Numbered from the stretch's first letter, positions 8,287 through 17,599 are shown. The stretch is 64,000 nucleotides of DNA from Mucilaginibacter aquaedulcis (GCF_030409325.1 NZ_JAUFPR010000002.1:992001-1056000); one strand, 5' to 3'. Numbers and translations: made by a program. Notes: generated by a model from the letters alone, not told the origin.

Positions 8287-9780
8287 TTAAATAGCATCCA
8301 ATGCCAATGCTCCGTTTGCATTAATGCGGTTAAACTGTTCTAATACTGCATTTTTAAACCCAGGTAACAGACTTAAGTCAGCATCCCACAGATCTTTATT
8401 TTTTAATACGTTTTGTATCACCGCTTCTGTATCCCCGGTTTCCCAAACCTTGCCAAAATATTCAGCCTGGTTATCGTTAACTTTATATTCCTGACCATTC
8501 ACCTCGCCTGTATATTGACCTTCGGCATTTACCGTTACCCTCATAAATCTGATAAATGCGGCAAAACCAAGCGCCATGGATTCAGGTGGCGTAATGCTTT
8601 GCTTATAATGATTTAATAACAAAGGAATCACCCTCATTTTAATTTTAGTTGAGTACTGCATAGATATACTTAACCACTCGTGCCTGATATTAGGGTTGCG
8701 AAATCTATCAAGAACCTTACTGCCAAAATCGGCTGCTACCTCGTGCTTAATTTGATAAGGGATTGCAGGCATTATCTCGTTAAACATCAGCTGGGTGATA
8801 AATTTTGTAAAAGCTTCATCATCCATGGCTTCCTTAACCGTTTTAAAACCTGAAAGATAAGCCACAGCACAGCTCAGTGTATGTGTACCGTTGAGCAGCC
8901 GTAGTTTCAGTTCCCGGAACAATTCTATATCTGGGGTGATCACTACTCCTTTATCGGCCTTACTAAATGAAAGCACTGAGGCTATTTTTTCATCACCCTC
9001 AATCGCCCATAAACTATAGGTTTCGGCCATGATGCTCAGGTTATCTGTATACCCGTTTTTGGTTTCGAATTCGGTACTAAGCGATTGCTCTGGCCTGCCG
9101 GGAACAATCCTGTCAACCAGCGAATTGCAGAAGCTATTGCTATTCTCCAACCAATCCATAAAAGCATGCTCCAGTTTATTAAGATGAGCCAGTTCCAGCA
9201 CAATCGACTCTAACTTTTTCCCATTATCAACTATGAGTTCCGTAGGGATGATAACCAGGCCGCTATCGGCGCTACCATTAAAAGCTTTATAGCGTTCATA
9301 TAAAATGGCCAGCAATTTACCAGGATACGAAACCGGAGGATGTTTGCTCACATCTTCTTTCAGCAATTTAATACCCACCTCTGTAGTATTAGAGATCACC
9401 ACTTTCAGATCCGGGTTTCGGGCCACCTCTAAAATAGCATCCCAATCATTTGCCGCCGATAGCACCCGGCTAATGGCCGAGCAAATTACCTGTTCGCTCA
9501 CCTCCTCACCATTCTCAATGCCTTTGGAATAAATGGTGTATAAATTATCCTGTTTGTCAAAATCACTTACCGAACCTGTGTCGGTTGATTTTACCACTAC
9601 CACCCGACCGTTAAAAATTCCGACACGGTTGGCTTTGTCAATAAAATAATCGGGAAGTCCACGCAAAAGCACACCCGTACCAAACTGAAGCACTTTTTCG
9701 GGCAGGTCAAATATTTGCTCACCGGGCAATTCCAATGATGGCACACTTATTTTTTTGAGGTTATATTTTGATAAGATCAT
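8287..9780 (-). CDS. uxaB: Tagaturonate reductase
   Basis: This is a 497-residue member of the mannitol dehydrogenase family, typical in length for UxaB. The N-terminus has the Rossmann motif VLQFGTGVLLRGLPDYFID (about 31-49), then VVVKSTDTG and the TTEVGIKL segment near 132. The C-terminal half carries LRLLNGTHTLSCAVAYLSG near 290, the family's active-site Lys/Asn/His region. It reduces D-tagaturonate to D-altronate with NADH. It lies 30 bp after GH105 and 11 bp before uxaA. The preceding uronate isomerase (uxaC) is absent from the window. Confidence 0.95.
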   Translation of the reverse strand: MILSKYNLKKISVPSLELPGEQIFDLPEKVLQFGTGVLLRGLPDYFIDKANRVGIFNGRVVVVKSTDTGSVSDFDKQDNLYTIYSKGIENGEEVSEQVICSAISRVLSAANDWDAILEVARNPDLKVVISNTTEVGIKLLKEDVSKHPPVSYPGKLLAILYERYKAFNGSADSGLVIIPTELIVDNGKKLESIVLELAHLNKLEHAFMDWLENSNSFCNSLVDRIVPGRPEQSLSTEFETKNGYTDNLSIMAETYSLWAIEGDEKIASVLSFSKADKGVVITPDIELFRELKLRLLNGTHTLSCAVAYLSGFKTVKEAMDDEAFTKFITQLMFNEIMPAIPYQIKHEVAADFGSKVLDRFRNPNIRHEWLSISMQYSTKIKMRVIPLLLNHYKQSITPPESMALGFAAFIRFMRVTVNAEGQYTGEVNGQEYKVNDNQAEYFGKVWETGDTEAVIQNVLKNKDLWDADLSLLPGFKNAVLEQFNRINANGALALDAI

Positions 9781-9810
9781 ATGCTAATTTGATAGGGTAT
9801 TTATTATCTT

Positions 9811-11715
9811 TTAATTGGTTGTTATCTGCTTTATCACCCAGTTCACCAGATCGTTAGCAGCTTTAAAGTTGTCATAATCGGCGGGTAACTTACGTCCGTC
9901 GGTATATTCATTGTAAAACCATGGGTCGCCTACAGCAAACACTGCGCCCTTGCCATACTTCGCAGTAGCTACAATGACATCGTTTTTATTGGTCAGCACC
10001 GCCTTTGCCGACGCAGTAAGTTCAAGGGTGCTCAATTCTTTCATGTAAATTTTACGCGCTGTTTTAAACAGTGTATTATCGGCAGCTATGTCAATAGCTC
10101 CTTGCTCAAACTGACGACCAACTACGTGGTTAACACTATTCTCTTTGAAACGAATACCAAACTTCGTCATTAATTGGTTAAGGTGTTTAAACTCAGCGTT
10201 ACCTGTATCGTTGTTTAGCACCAGTAAAACACCTCCGTTTTTAACCCACTCGCTTATGGCTTTAATATGAGGTTGCTCTATGTATTTTGCCTGCGAATTT
10301 TCTTTGGGGATATCGGGATCGGTGATGATATAAACCGCTGCTTTTTTAAGATTTTGCGCGTCAGGAGCCTGGTATAGTGTTTCGGTATGCAGGCCATTGG
10401 TATTAAAAATATGGCCCAATAAAGAAAACCCGTTATTATCCCATTCCTCCCATTTGTAATGAAAAGAGATACTTTTACCGGTAATATTATCCTGACGATG
10501 TTCATCGTTAAAATAGCTATCCAATAAAGCTATTTTGCCTTTACCTGCCTTTATCTTTACCAGGCGTTCCATCTCGGTGCTGGCCAGCATAAATGTGCCT
10601 ACACCTTTAGTTTCATTTACCACAGGTCTTTCACTGGTATAGTATTGGTAGCTTCCATCACGGTACGGGTTCCCCCCCAGCCCAACCGCACCGCAAACAC
10701 CTTTGATGCTTACCTGTCCGCTTGCGTCAGTTTCTATAAATTGCTTAATGATACCATCATATCCTTTTTGGGCTACTTCCTGGTATTTTGCGGGAAGGTA
10801 ACCTTCTCTTACACCCTTGGCCAGCATATAAACAAACATGCATGAGGCGGATGATTCCAGATAGTTACCCTTTTCACCGGCTTTGTCCAATACCTGGTAC
10901 CATACACCAGTATTTTTATCCTGATAGGTAGTAATAGCCGCAGCTAACCGGTTTAAAATAGCTAATAAAGCCTGCCTTTGGGGGTGATTGGCCGGAAACT
11001 GATCCAACACATCAACCAGGCCCATCGCATACCAGCCATCGGCACGCCCCCAGAGTGTTGCAGAAAGACCGGTTTTAGGATCGGCCCATTTTTCTTTTTT
11101 ACTTTCATCCCAGCCATGATACAACAAGCCAGTTTTGGGATCGCGGGCCTGTTTTTCCATCAGGATAAACTGCGTGGCTATATCATCAAAATCAGTATCT
11201 TCGTGAAAGACAGCCGCATATTCAGCATAAAACGGACTCGCCATATATAGTCCATCTAACCACATTTGGTTAGTGTATCTTTTTTTGTGCCAAAAGCCAC
11301 CTTCGGGTACACGTGGATGTTGGCTAAGCTGTTTACGTAGTAGCGTGACTGCTTTGAAGTACTTTTCCGAATTTAAAACCTGATAAAGCATCATCAGGCT
11401 ACGGCCCGATAAAATATTATCCAGTGTATAATCCTCTGCCTTATAGGTGCGTATGGAACCATCAGTGCCTACATACCTGTCCATAGCGCGTTGTATGTAA
11501 TTAAAATAGCTGCTGTCAGCAGTTTGCAACCAAACACTTTGCAACCCCTGCAAAACTATGCCCTGATCGTATGACCATGCACGACTGGGTAATGAATCTT
11601 TCCACAAACTCATTGCCGTGGCGGCCATGCGCTGCGACCATGGCTTTTCTGTTTGTGCATGAAGTGACAAGCCCGAAAAAAGGATAGCAAACAATATCAA
11701 TAATTTCCTGTGCAT
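9811..11715 (-). CDS. GH105 unsaturated rhamnogalacturonyl/galacturonyl hydrolase with C-terminal DUF4350-like domain
   Basis: The start chosen is the ATG at 11715, which opens a clean signal peptide (MHRKLLILFAILFSG, then SLHAQ) 5 bp after the pectinesterase stop. An in-frame start at 11745 would overlap that gene. Residues about 25-380 form the YteR/RhiN-type (alpha/alpha)6 barrel, with the family's MWLDGLYMASPFYAEYA and LWGRADGWYAMGLVDVLD blocks holding the candidate catalytic Asp residues. About 250 further C-terminal residues look like a DUF4350 or glutamine-amidotransferase-like alpha/beta domain (for example ISEWVKNGGVLLVLNND and YGKGAVFAVGDPW). GH105 enzymes hydrate the unsaturated uronic acid left at the non-reducing end by pectin lyases. 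The protein is secreted, probably periplasmic. Confidence 0.9.
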   Translation of the reverse strand: MHRKLLILFAILFSGLSLHAQTEKPWSQRMAATAMSLWKDSLPSRAWSYDQGIVLQGLQSVWLQTADSSYFNYIQRAMDRYVGTDGSIRTYKAEDYTLDNILSGRSLMMLYQVLNSEKYFKAVTLLRKQLSQHPRVPEGGFWHKKRYTNQMWLDGLYMASPFYAEYAAVFHEDTDFDDIATQFILMEKQARDPKTGLLYHGWDESKKEKWADPKTGLSATLWGRADGWYAMGLVDVLDQFPANHPQRQALLAILNRLAAAITTYQDKNTGVWYQVLDKAGEKGNYLESSASCMFVYMLAKGVREGYLPAKYQEVAQKGYDGIIKQFIETDASGQVSIKGVCGAVGLGGNPYRDGSYQYYTSERPVVNETKGVGTFMLASTEMERLVKIKAGKGKIALLDSYFNDEHRQDNITGKSISFHYKWEEWDNNGFSLLGHIFNTNGLHTETLYQAPDAQNLKKAAVYIITDPDIPKENSQAKYIEQPHIKAISEWVKNGGVLLVLNNDTGNAEFKHLNQLMTKFGIRFKENSVNHVVGRQFEQGAIDIAADNTLFKTARKIYMKELSTLELTASAKAVLTNKNDVIVATAKYGKGAVFAVGDPWFYNEYTDGRKLPADYDNFKAANDLVNWVIKQITTN

Positions 11716-11720
11716 ATAAC

Positions 11721-12725
11721 TTATTTTATAGATGATGCGTCCCAATGATCCTGACCACCAAGAATGTTTTTTATAGTATACATTTTTGCTTCAGCCGCAG
11801 TAAGCTGGTGCGACCACGTTGCTCTCCCGCTTGCATCAGCACCTTTGCCTGTGCTTTTATACTCGGCAAAAAAGGCGGATTTTTCATTTTGTGGGTTACG
11901 CCAGTTATCCCAGCCTGCCGCAACAATATGGCCCCCCATACCGGTGTTAATAAATACAGCCTTAGCATCCGGACGCCATGGCCTACCCAGGAAAACTTTC
12001 TTTACGCTATCAACAGCCGTAAGCTCACAATCAAAAAATACAAAGCCAAATTGCTGACGAGCCGTAGTTGCCGGAGCTGAGATGAAAGAGTTTTTAAGAT
12101 TTTTGATCTCACAATGCTGAAACACAGCAGTAGCTTCGCCGAAAATAAAATCTGTTGTACCCTCAATATAGCAGTCTTTATAAAACTGACGACTGTTTTC
12201 TGTGGCTGCATACAATGTATCCTGATTACCAAGCAAACGGCAGTTGATAATGGCACACCTATCGCCTTCAACGTGCAGAGCAACGGCCTGACCCACCGGC
12301 CCCGAAGCATTGATAATACTGAGGTTTTTGGCAATAAAATCTTTACCCTGTACTAACACGGTGCATGAGGTGTAGGTGGTAAACTTCTCCTTACCAAAAG
12401 CATCCTTACCTTGTGGATTTGGCTTACCTGAAAAGTCGCTATTAGTGATAATGGTATTTTCCTTGTCCTCGCCTATCAATGAAATTTTGGTTTTCCATGA
12501 GGGGATAACCAATTTTTCGTGGTATGTGCCCTTTTTTATATAAACGGATACCCGTTGCTGCGAAAGATCACGTACAGCGTTTACAGCCTCCTGAATGGTT
12601 TTAAAATCACCGCTGCCATCCTGGGCTACTGTGAACTTAGCAGGAAATGCGGCAACCTGCGCCAACAATAAAGCTGGTGTAAAAAAAGAGAATAAGAATA
12701 AAAGTAATTTCTTCATTTTAAACAT
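11721..12725 (-). CDS. Pectin methylesterase (CE8)
   Basis: This is a 334-residue right-handed beta-helix enzyme with a signal peptide (about 1-23). CE8 residues are all visible: Gln146 in GPVGQA, Asp169 in NQDTLY (general acid), Asp192 in TDFIFG (nucleophile), and Arg248/Trp250 in GRPWRP. The enzyme de-methylesterifies homogalacturonan, exposing galacturonate for the neighbouring GH28. It begins 5 bp after the GH28 stop and ends 5 bp before GH105, so co-translation is likely. A second in-frame ATG at 12716 gives a more standard signal peptide (MKKLLLFLFSF). The AGGAG upstream is too close to the first ATG and about 11 nt from the second, so the start is not settled. Confidence 0.95.
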   Translation of the reverse strand: MFKMKKLLLFLFSFFTPALLLAQVAAFPAKFTVAQDGSGDFKTIQEAVNAVRDLSQQRVSVYIKKGTYHEKLVIPSWKTKISLIGEDKENTIITNSDFSGKPNPQGKDAFGKEKFTTYTSCTVLVQGKDFIAKNLSIINASGPVGQAVALHVEGDRCAIINCRLLGNQDTLYAATENSRQFYKDCYIEGTTDFIFGEATAVFQHCEIKNLKNSFISAPATTARQQFGFVFFDCELTAVDSVKKVFLGRPWRPDAKAVFINTGMGGHIVAAGWDNWRNPQNEKSAFFAEYKSTGKGADASGRATWSHQLTAAEAKMYTIKNILGGQDHWDASSIK

Positions 12726-12730
12726 ATCTC

Positions 12731-14383
12731 CTATTTGGCTGTGAGTACAGTACTATTTATACCTTTCTCAAACTCTACTTTTGCTTTAGCTTTTGATTCG
12801 TTTGTATTCAAAACCTGGATCTGAGCCGATTTTTTACCGCCGATTTTAAACAACAACTGTGCATGATCATATGCGATCTGGTCAAACACAATACTTTTCC
12901 CGTTTTTAATATTGATAAGCGGGCTGGTGTCTTTGCTGTTTAATCGCACATTTTTAAGACTAATGTTTTGTGCCTCGATAATATCAACGCCTTTGCCTGT
13001 TTGGAAGGTACTGTTTTCGATATGGATGCCTTTAATACTCATCTCTGGAAGGCCACGGATCATGAGAGCTTTTTCGGCACCATTGCATACAACGTTATCC
13101 ACATAAAAATCGCGAAAGGCTGGAGTCGCTTCTGTTACCGGGATCACAGCTTCATCTTTTACTTCACCATCTTCACCCGGAGATTTACCTCCGTAATACA
13201 TATCAAACAGTATGGCTTCATGCAAGATATCGCGCATACTGATATTCTTTATAAATATATTCTCTACCACACCACCACGGCCTCTGGTAGTTTTAAAACG
13301 TAAGCCAATATCAGTACCGATGAAAGTACAATCAGATACAAAAATATTCCTGGCTCCGCCAGACATTTCGCTGCCTATCACAAACCCACCATGAGCCCGG
13401 TAAACCACATTGTTACGTACGATCACATTTTCGGTGGGCTTGCCGCGTTTGCGCCCCTCTTCATCACGACCCGATTTAATACAGATACCATCATCACCCG
13501 CATCAAAGGTGCTCCTTTCAATCAACACATTTTTGCATGATTCCACATCGATACCATCTCCGTTCTGCGCATTCCATGCATTACGTACACGTACATTTTG
13601 CACGGTAAGGTCTTCGCACAATAAAGTATGGATATCCCAAGCCGGTGAATTTTGCAGGGTTACATTTTGCAGCAATACCTTTTTGCAATTGGTAAGCACT
13701 AACATATTGGGCCTAAAAAAATCTTTTAATGCCTCATTATCTTGAATGGTTTTACCTGCACCAAGCAACCCCGCTCCAGGTGTTTTAGCACCGGTCATAA
13801 AGCTTTCAGACGGATACCATGTTTTACCATTTTCGCTTACCACTCCACCAGAGGCCGCCAGTTTTTTCCATTCAGCTTCAGTGAGCCGGTCTTTACCGAT
13901 GGCACGCCAAACCTCTCCATGACCATCAATGATGCCATCACCGGTTATGGCGATATTTTCAAGATTGGTACCAGATATCGGCGATTCGTTACGTACGGCC
14001 GCGTGTCCTTCATAATTACCCTCTATCAATTTATACTGGCTTTTATCATCCGTAAACTGCAAAAGAGCTGCCCGGCTTACGTGCAGGTTCACGTTGCTTT
14101 TCATTACGATAGGTCCGCTAAGCCACAATCCTTGCGGAATAAGTACGACCCCACCTCCCTTTGCACTGCAGGCTGTAATAGCTTTATTAATACTACTGGT
14201 GTTCAAGGTAATGCCATCTGCTTTGGCTCCATAGTTCACAATATTAACCGTATCCTTTTTAAATACAGGGCTGCTTACCTTTGGTAAATGCTGCCACGAA
14301 TACGGTGTAACCTGTGCCGACGCTGTTAACAAACCTGTAACAAGCAAAGCTGCAATACCTATTGATCTTTTAACGATGAACAT
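12731..14383 (-). CDS. GH28 polygalacturonase
   Basis: The 550-residue protein has a signal peptide (about 1-24). It shows the full GH28 active site: Asn274-Gly-Asp276, Asp297/Asp298 (AGDDG), His331-Gly (HGG) and Arg362-Phe-Lys364. The rest is parallel beta-helix with a Pro-Gly-rich insertion at about 160-215. It hydrolyses alpha-1,4-galacturonan, most likely in the periplasm. It is the first gene of a minus-strand run with gaps of 5 to 30 bp continuing through CE8, GH105, uxaB, uxaA, a dehydrogenase and another glycosidase. The promoter and LacI-type operator upstream are described separately. Confidence 0.95.
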   Translation of the reverse strand: MFIVKRSIGIAALLVTGLLTASAQVTPYSWQHLPKVSSPVFKKDTVNIVNYGAKADGITLNTSSINKAITACSAKGGGVVLIPQGLWLSGPIVMKSNVNLHVSRAALLQFTDDKSQYKLIEGNYEGHAAVRNESPISGTNLENIAITGDGIIDGHGEVWRAIGKDRLTEAEWKKLAASGGVVSENGKTWYPSESFMTGAKTPGAGLLGAGKTIQDNEALKDFFRPNMLVLTNCKKVLLQNVTLQNSPAWDIHTLLCEDLTVQNVRVRNAWNAQNGDGIDVESCKNVLIERSTFDAGDDGICIKSGRDEEGRKRGKPTENVIVRNNVVYRAHGGFVIGSEMSGGARNIFVSDCTFIGTDIGLRFKTTRGRGGVVENIFIKNISMRDILHEAILFDMYYGGKSPGEDGEVKDEAVIPVTEATPAFRDFYVDNVVCNGAEKALMIRGLPEMSIKGIHIENSTFQTGKGVDIIEAQNISLKNVRLNSKDTSPLINIKNGKSIVFDQIAYDHAQLLFKIGGKKSAQIQVLNTNESKAKAKVEFEKGINSTVLTAK

Positions 14384-14488
14384 GTTTATAACGCTTATAA
14401 TTGGTTGAAGGCTGATACTGTTTTACTGTGGTAAGCACCTAAAAAATGCAAATCCCCAAACAAGATTAATTACTCTTTGCTAATAAAA

Positions 14489-14517
14489 AAAAGATATACC
14501 CAACTAAATCTGTGCAA
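14489..14517 (-). promoter_or_regulatory. Promoter of the pectin operon (GH28 onward)
   Basis: On the minus strand a TTG (14517-14515) is followed after 18 nt by TATCTTTT (14496-14489), seven of eight matches to the Bacteroidota -7 box TAnnTTTG. The TTG lies inside the palindromic operator, so a bound regulator would cover the -33 element. The distance to the GH28 ATG is about 105 bp. Confidence 0.55.
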
Positions 14518-14540
14518 TCGTTTCCGGGAACGTTTGCACA
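14511..14540. promoter_or_regulatory. 30-bp palindromic operator, probable LacI-family binding site
   Basis: The site begins TGTGCAA and ends TTGCACA, with CGTT and AACG inner half-sites around a central CCGG. Of 15 base pairs across the dyad, 13 match. It sits between divergent GH28 and LacI-family genes, exactly where a local regulator should bind. No second copy was noticed upstream of the other genes I scanned in the window. Confidence 0.7.
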
Positions 14541-14550
14541 TTAACTGCAA

Positions 14551-14579
14551 TTGAACAAAGCCGTAAAATCTTAATTTTT
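14551..14579 (+). promoter_or_regulatory. Promoter of the LacI-family regulator gene
   Basis: A TTG at 14551-14553 is followed after 18 nt by TAATTTTT (14572-14579), seven of eight matches to TAnnTTTG. It starts 10 bp from the operator edge, so autoregulation is possible. The regulator ATG is about 90 bp further on. Confidence 0.4.
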
Positions 14580-14668
14580 ACTGTAAATTGGCCCGATAAT
14601 AAATAATTCCTTATTATTATAAACCGCTTGATCTTCACCAATTGTTTACAGGATCTGAGAGTTAAATT

Positions 14669-15700
14669 ATGTTTGAAGCTTATACCATTAAAGACATAGC
14701 CAAGGCGCTGGGATTATCAACCTCAACCGTGTCGAGAGCGCTAAACGGAAGTTATGAAATAGGTGCCGAAACCAAAAAGCTTGTACTAGAATATGCCGAG
14801 AAAGTAAATTACCGTCCCAACCCTATTGCCCTGAGCCTGAAGGAGCAAAAAAGCCATTCAATTGGTGTTGTGGTATGTGAGGTTGCTAACGATTATTTTT
14901 CGCAGGCTATTAATGGTATTGAATCTATTGCCTATAACCGGGGGTACCATGTTATCATTACCCAAACGCATGAATCTTTTGACAGGGAAAGCACCAACGT
15001 AAAGCACTTGCTATCAAGGCATGTAGACGGTTTACTGGTATCCCTATCTGCCGAAACATCAGATACTTCGCAATATAAATACCTGCACGATAAAGGATTC
15101 CCTATTGTATTTTTTGACCGTGTGGCAGCCGATGTAAATACCCACAAGATCATCGCCAATAATTTTAAAGGATCATTTGATGCTACTGAACTTTTAATAA
15201 ATGCAGGTTTCACCAAAATAGCACACCTAACTAACTCTAATAACCTGCTCATTAGCCGGGAAAGGTTTGATGGTTTTAAAGCCGCTCTTGATAAGCACCA
15301 GCTTGATTTTAAACCGGGATATTTAAAACACTGTAACCACGGTGGCATGATACAGGATGAAGTAGAGTTAGCTGTTAAGGAACTACTCAATATGGATGAA
15401 CGTCCTGATGCTATTTTTGTAGCCAGCGACCGCCTTACCATCAGTTGTATGCATATACTTAAAAAGCTGGGCTTAAAAATACCGCAGGATATTGGTATTG
15501 CGGGCTTTACCAATTCGGATGTAGCCGAATTATTTGATCCTCCTTTAACCGTGGTACGCCAGCCCGCATTTCAAATAGGCCAAATGGCAACGGAGATATT
15601 GATAAAAACAATTGAAAGTAAATGGCCTATTGAGGATTTTATTACTGAACAGGTTGAAACTGAACTCATCATCAGGTCATCTTCACAGAGGTTATTTTAA
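14669..15700 (+). CDS. LacI-family transcriptional regulator of the pectin cluster
   Basis: The 343-residue protein has the LacI helix-turn-helix at 6-27 (TIKDIAKALGL, then STSTVSRALNG), a hinge helix near 50 (PNPIALSLKEQ), and a periplasmic-binding-protein-like effector domain from about 62 to 343. The domain includes IGVVVCEVANDYFSQ, DGLLVSLS, and IGIAGFTNSDVAELFDPPLTVVRQP. Length and order are normal for the family. Divergent placement from GH28 with a shared 285-bp region holding a palindrome suggests it controls the pectin operon and perhaps itself. Likely ligands are galacturonate or a downstream acid such as tagaturonate, which is inference. Confidence 0.9.
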   Translation: MFEAYTIKDIAKALGLSTSTVSRALNGSYEIGAETKKLVLEYAEKVNYRPNPIALSLKEQKSHSIGVVVCEVANDYFSQAINGIESIAYNRGYHVIITQTHESFDRESTNVKHLLSRHVDGLLVSLSAETSDTSQYKYLHDKGFPIVFFDRVAADVNTHKIIANNFKGSFDATELLINAGFTKIAHLTNSNNLLISRERFDGFKAALDKHQLDFKPGYLKHCNHGGMIQDEVELAVKELLNMDERPDAIFVASDRLTISCMHILKKLGLKIPQDIGIAGFTNSDVAELFDPPLTVVRQPAFQIGQMATEILIKTIESKWPIEDFITEQVETELIIRSSSQRLF

Positions 15701-15702
15701 AG

Positions 15703-15737
15703 AGAAAGCCTCATATCTTTTTGATACGAGGCTTTCT
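15703..15737. terminator. Bidirectional hairpin terminator between the LacI regulator and GH35
   Basis: Perfect 10-bp arms AGAAAGCCTC (15703-15712) and GAGGCTTTCT (15728-15737) surround a 15-nt loop. It lies 3 bp after the regulator stop and 20 bp from the GH35 stop, between converging genes. Confidence 0.75.
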
Positions 15738-15757
15738 AAAATTGAAAAAACGAAAAA

Positions 15758-17557
15758 TTATTCTAACGTTTTCACACCGCTGATACTTGCGGCTTTTTCC
15801 TGGTGAAGGTCAAAAACGGTGACTGTATTTTTTCCTTTATGCATCCAGTTTGCCGGGCAATACAAATGAAACTGAGGGCCAACATTCCAGTAACGACCCA
15901 AATTATGTCCGTTTACCCAGATTACTCCTTTTTTGAAATTACTCAGATCAAGATAAGTGTCGGCAACATTATTTAAATCAAAGCTTCCGTTAAAGAACAC
16001 ACCATCATGAAAACCTTCGGGATACTTAGGTTTAAGCGAACTCACAAACTTTTCGTCAATAGGTAACTTATATATTTCCCAGTTAGTAAGGGTCATGCCT
16101 TCTAATGTAACACGATCGGTAATACCCTTACGGTCAATCATGTATTGGGCAAAGTTGATATGCCCCATGTTTTCTACTAAAATATCCAGCACAGGATCTT
16201 TAACATCGGTTTTAGGTAGTTTGATAGTCCATTTACCGCCATCACGATAAATAGAATCAACCAGTTTACCATTCAATAAAACCAGGGCATAGTCATGGGG
16301 TTCAGTAATGGTTAAACTGCCGCTTTTATGACCAATAAGCTTGGTACGGTATAAAATAAAACCACTATACTGACCCAAACTTTCCATAGGTTTTACCTCT
16401 GGCGATTTTATGGCTGCAGGTAACTCTTTCCACACAGTGCTAAAAGGCTGCATCTGGAAGGCTGGAACCTCGGTTGTTGGAATAGCCTTAGGTACCTCAG
16501 GAATCTTATACTTTACATACTTAGCAATCAAATCACGCAGTGCAAAGTATTTTTCGGTAGGTGCGCCCTGCTCGTTTACAGGTGCGTCATAATCATAACT
16601 GGTAACATCGGGCTGAAATTGTGTTGGATTAAACGCATTGGCACCCGCACTATAACCAAAGTTGGTGCCACCATGTATCACATACAAATTAAATGATCGC
16701 TTATGTTCAAGCAAGTATGTTACCTGTTTTAGTATATCAGCCTTATCTGGCTTTTGCCATTTCTCTTTCCAGTGAGTTAGCCAGCCCGGATATGTTTCGC
16801 TGCTAATGGCGGGCACATTAGGGTTTTGTTTACTGGCCTGTTCAAAATCAGCATCGCTTGTACCACTGTCTAAACCAATTGCTGCGCCGTCAACGCTCCC
16901 GGCTTCCAGCATAAAGGCTGTTGGGCCATCGGCAGTGTAAAAGGGTACATTGATGCCATTATTTACCCATAAGTTTTTCAGGGTTTTGATATACTCACGA
17001 TCGTTTGAATAACTGCCATATTCGTTCTCTACCTGAACCATGATTATTGGCCCTCCGCTGGTGCAAAGCAACGGTTTAACTTGTTTGGAGAGTACGTTTA
17101 CATAACGGGTAACAGCTGCCATATATCTTGGATCCATACAGCGAATCTTAATATCCGGTATTTTTAAAAGATAAGGCGGCAAGCCACCAAAATCCCATTC
17201 GGCACACACATATGGCCCCGGGCGTAATAGTACCCACATTCCCTCTTCTTTACAAATTTTGATAAACTCGGCTATATTCCTGTTTTCTGAAGTAAAATCA
17301 AATACACCGGGCTCCTGCTCCAAATAGTTCCAAAAAACATAAGCGGCTATAGTGTTACAGCCCATGGCCTTTGCCATCTGAATGCGCTGACGCCAGTAAA
17401 TTTTAGGGATACGTGCAGGATGCATCTCGCCACTAATGATCTGGAATGGTTTTCCATCCAACAAAAAATCATTTTTACTAAGCGAGAATACATGCTTTTG
17501 CTGCGCATTTACCAAACTGGCAGAAAAAATCAAAAGCAATAGAAAAAGCTTCTTCAT
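15758..17557 (-). CDS. GH35 beta-galactosidase
   Basis: The 599-residue protein has a signal peptide (1-18, ending VNA). The GH35 TIM barrel spans about 25-345 with the N-terminal ISGEMHPARIP block, Glu179 in VENEYG as acid/base and Glu254 in SSETYPGW as nucleophile. C-terminal jelly-roll domains follow (about 400-585), ending with WVNGHNLGRYWNVGP. The enzyme removes terminal beta-galactose, for example from arabinogalactan or xyloglucan side chains. It is 42 bp after GH29 and is the last gene of the SusC/SusD transcript before the terminator at 15703-15737. Domain composition and length are normal. Confidence 0.93.
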   Translation of the reverse strand: MKKLFLLLLIFSASLVNAQQKHVFSLSKNDFLLDGKPFQIISGEMHPARIPKIYWRQRIQMAKAMGCNTIAAYVFWNYLEQEPGVFDFTSENRNIAEFIKICKEEGMWVLLRPGPYVCAEWDFGGLPPYLLKIPDIKIRCMDPRYMAAVTRYVNVLSKQVKPLLCTSGGPIIMVQVENEYGSYSNDREYIKTLKNLWVNNGINVPFYTADGPTAFMLEAGSVDGAAIGLDSGTSDADFEQASKQNPNVPAISSETYPGWLTHWKEKWQKPDKADILKQVTYLLEHKRSFNLYVIHGGTNFGYSAGANAFNPTQFQPDVTSYDYDAPVNEQGAPTEKYFALRDLIAKYVKYKIPEVPKAIPTTEVPAFQMQPFSTVWKELPAAIKSPEVKPMESLGQYSGFILYRTKLIGHKSGSLTITEPHDYALVLLNGKLVDSIYRDGGKWTIKLPKTDVKDPVLDILVENMGHINFAQYMIDRKGITDRVTLEGMTLTNWEIYKLPIDEKFVSSLKPKYPEGFHDGVFFNGSFDLNNVADTYLDLSNFKKGVIWVNGHNLGRYWNVGPQFHLYCPANWMHKGKNTVTVFDLHQEKAASISGVKTLE

Positions 17558-17599
17558 AGAATTTATTGTTCTTATATAAAATATAGTTTGACCATGAGG

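Noticed and set aside
11745..12080. Two overlapping plus-strand frames opposite the pectinesterase
   Set aside because: Both lie antisense to the CE8 active-site region and lack any coding signature.
13742..14287. Long plus-strand frame inside the GH28 gene
   Set aside because: It is antisense to a fully supported polygalacturonase with all catalytic residues; it has no family features.
14932..15513. 193-codon minus-strand frame inside the LacI-family gene
   Set aside because: It is the complement of a clear regulator gene and shows no recognisable domain.
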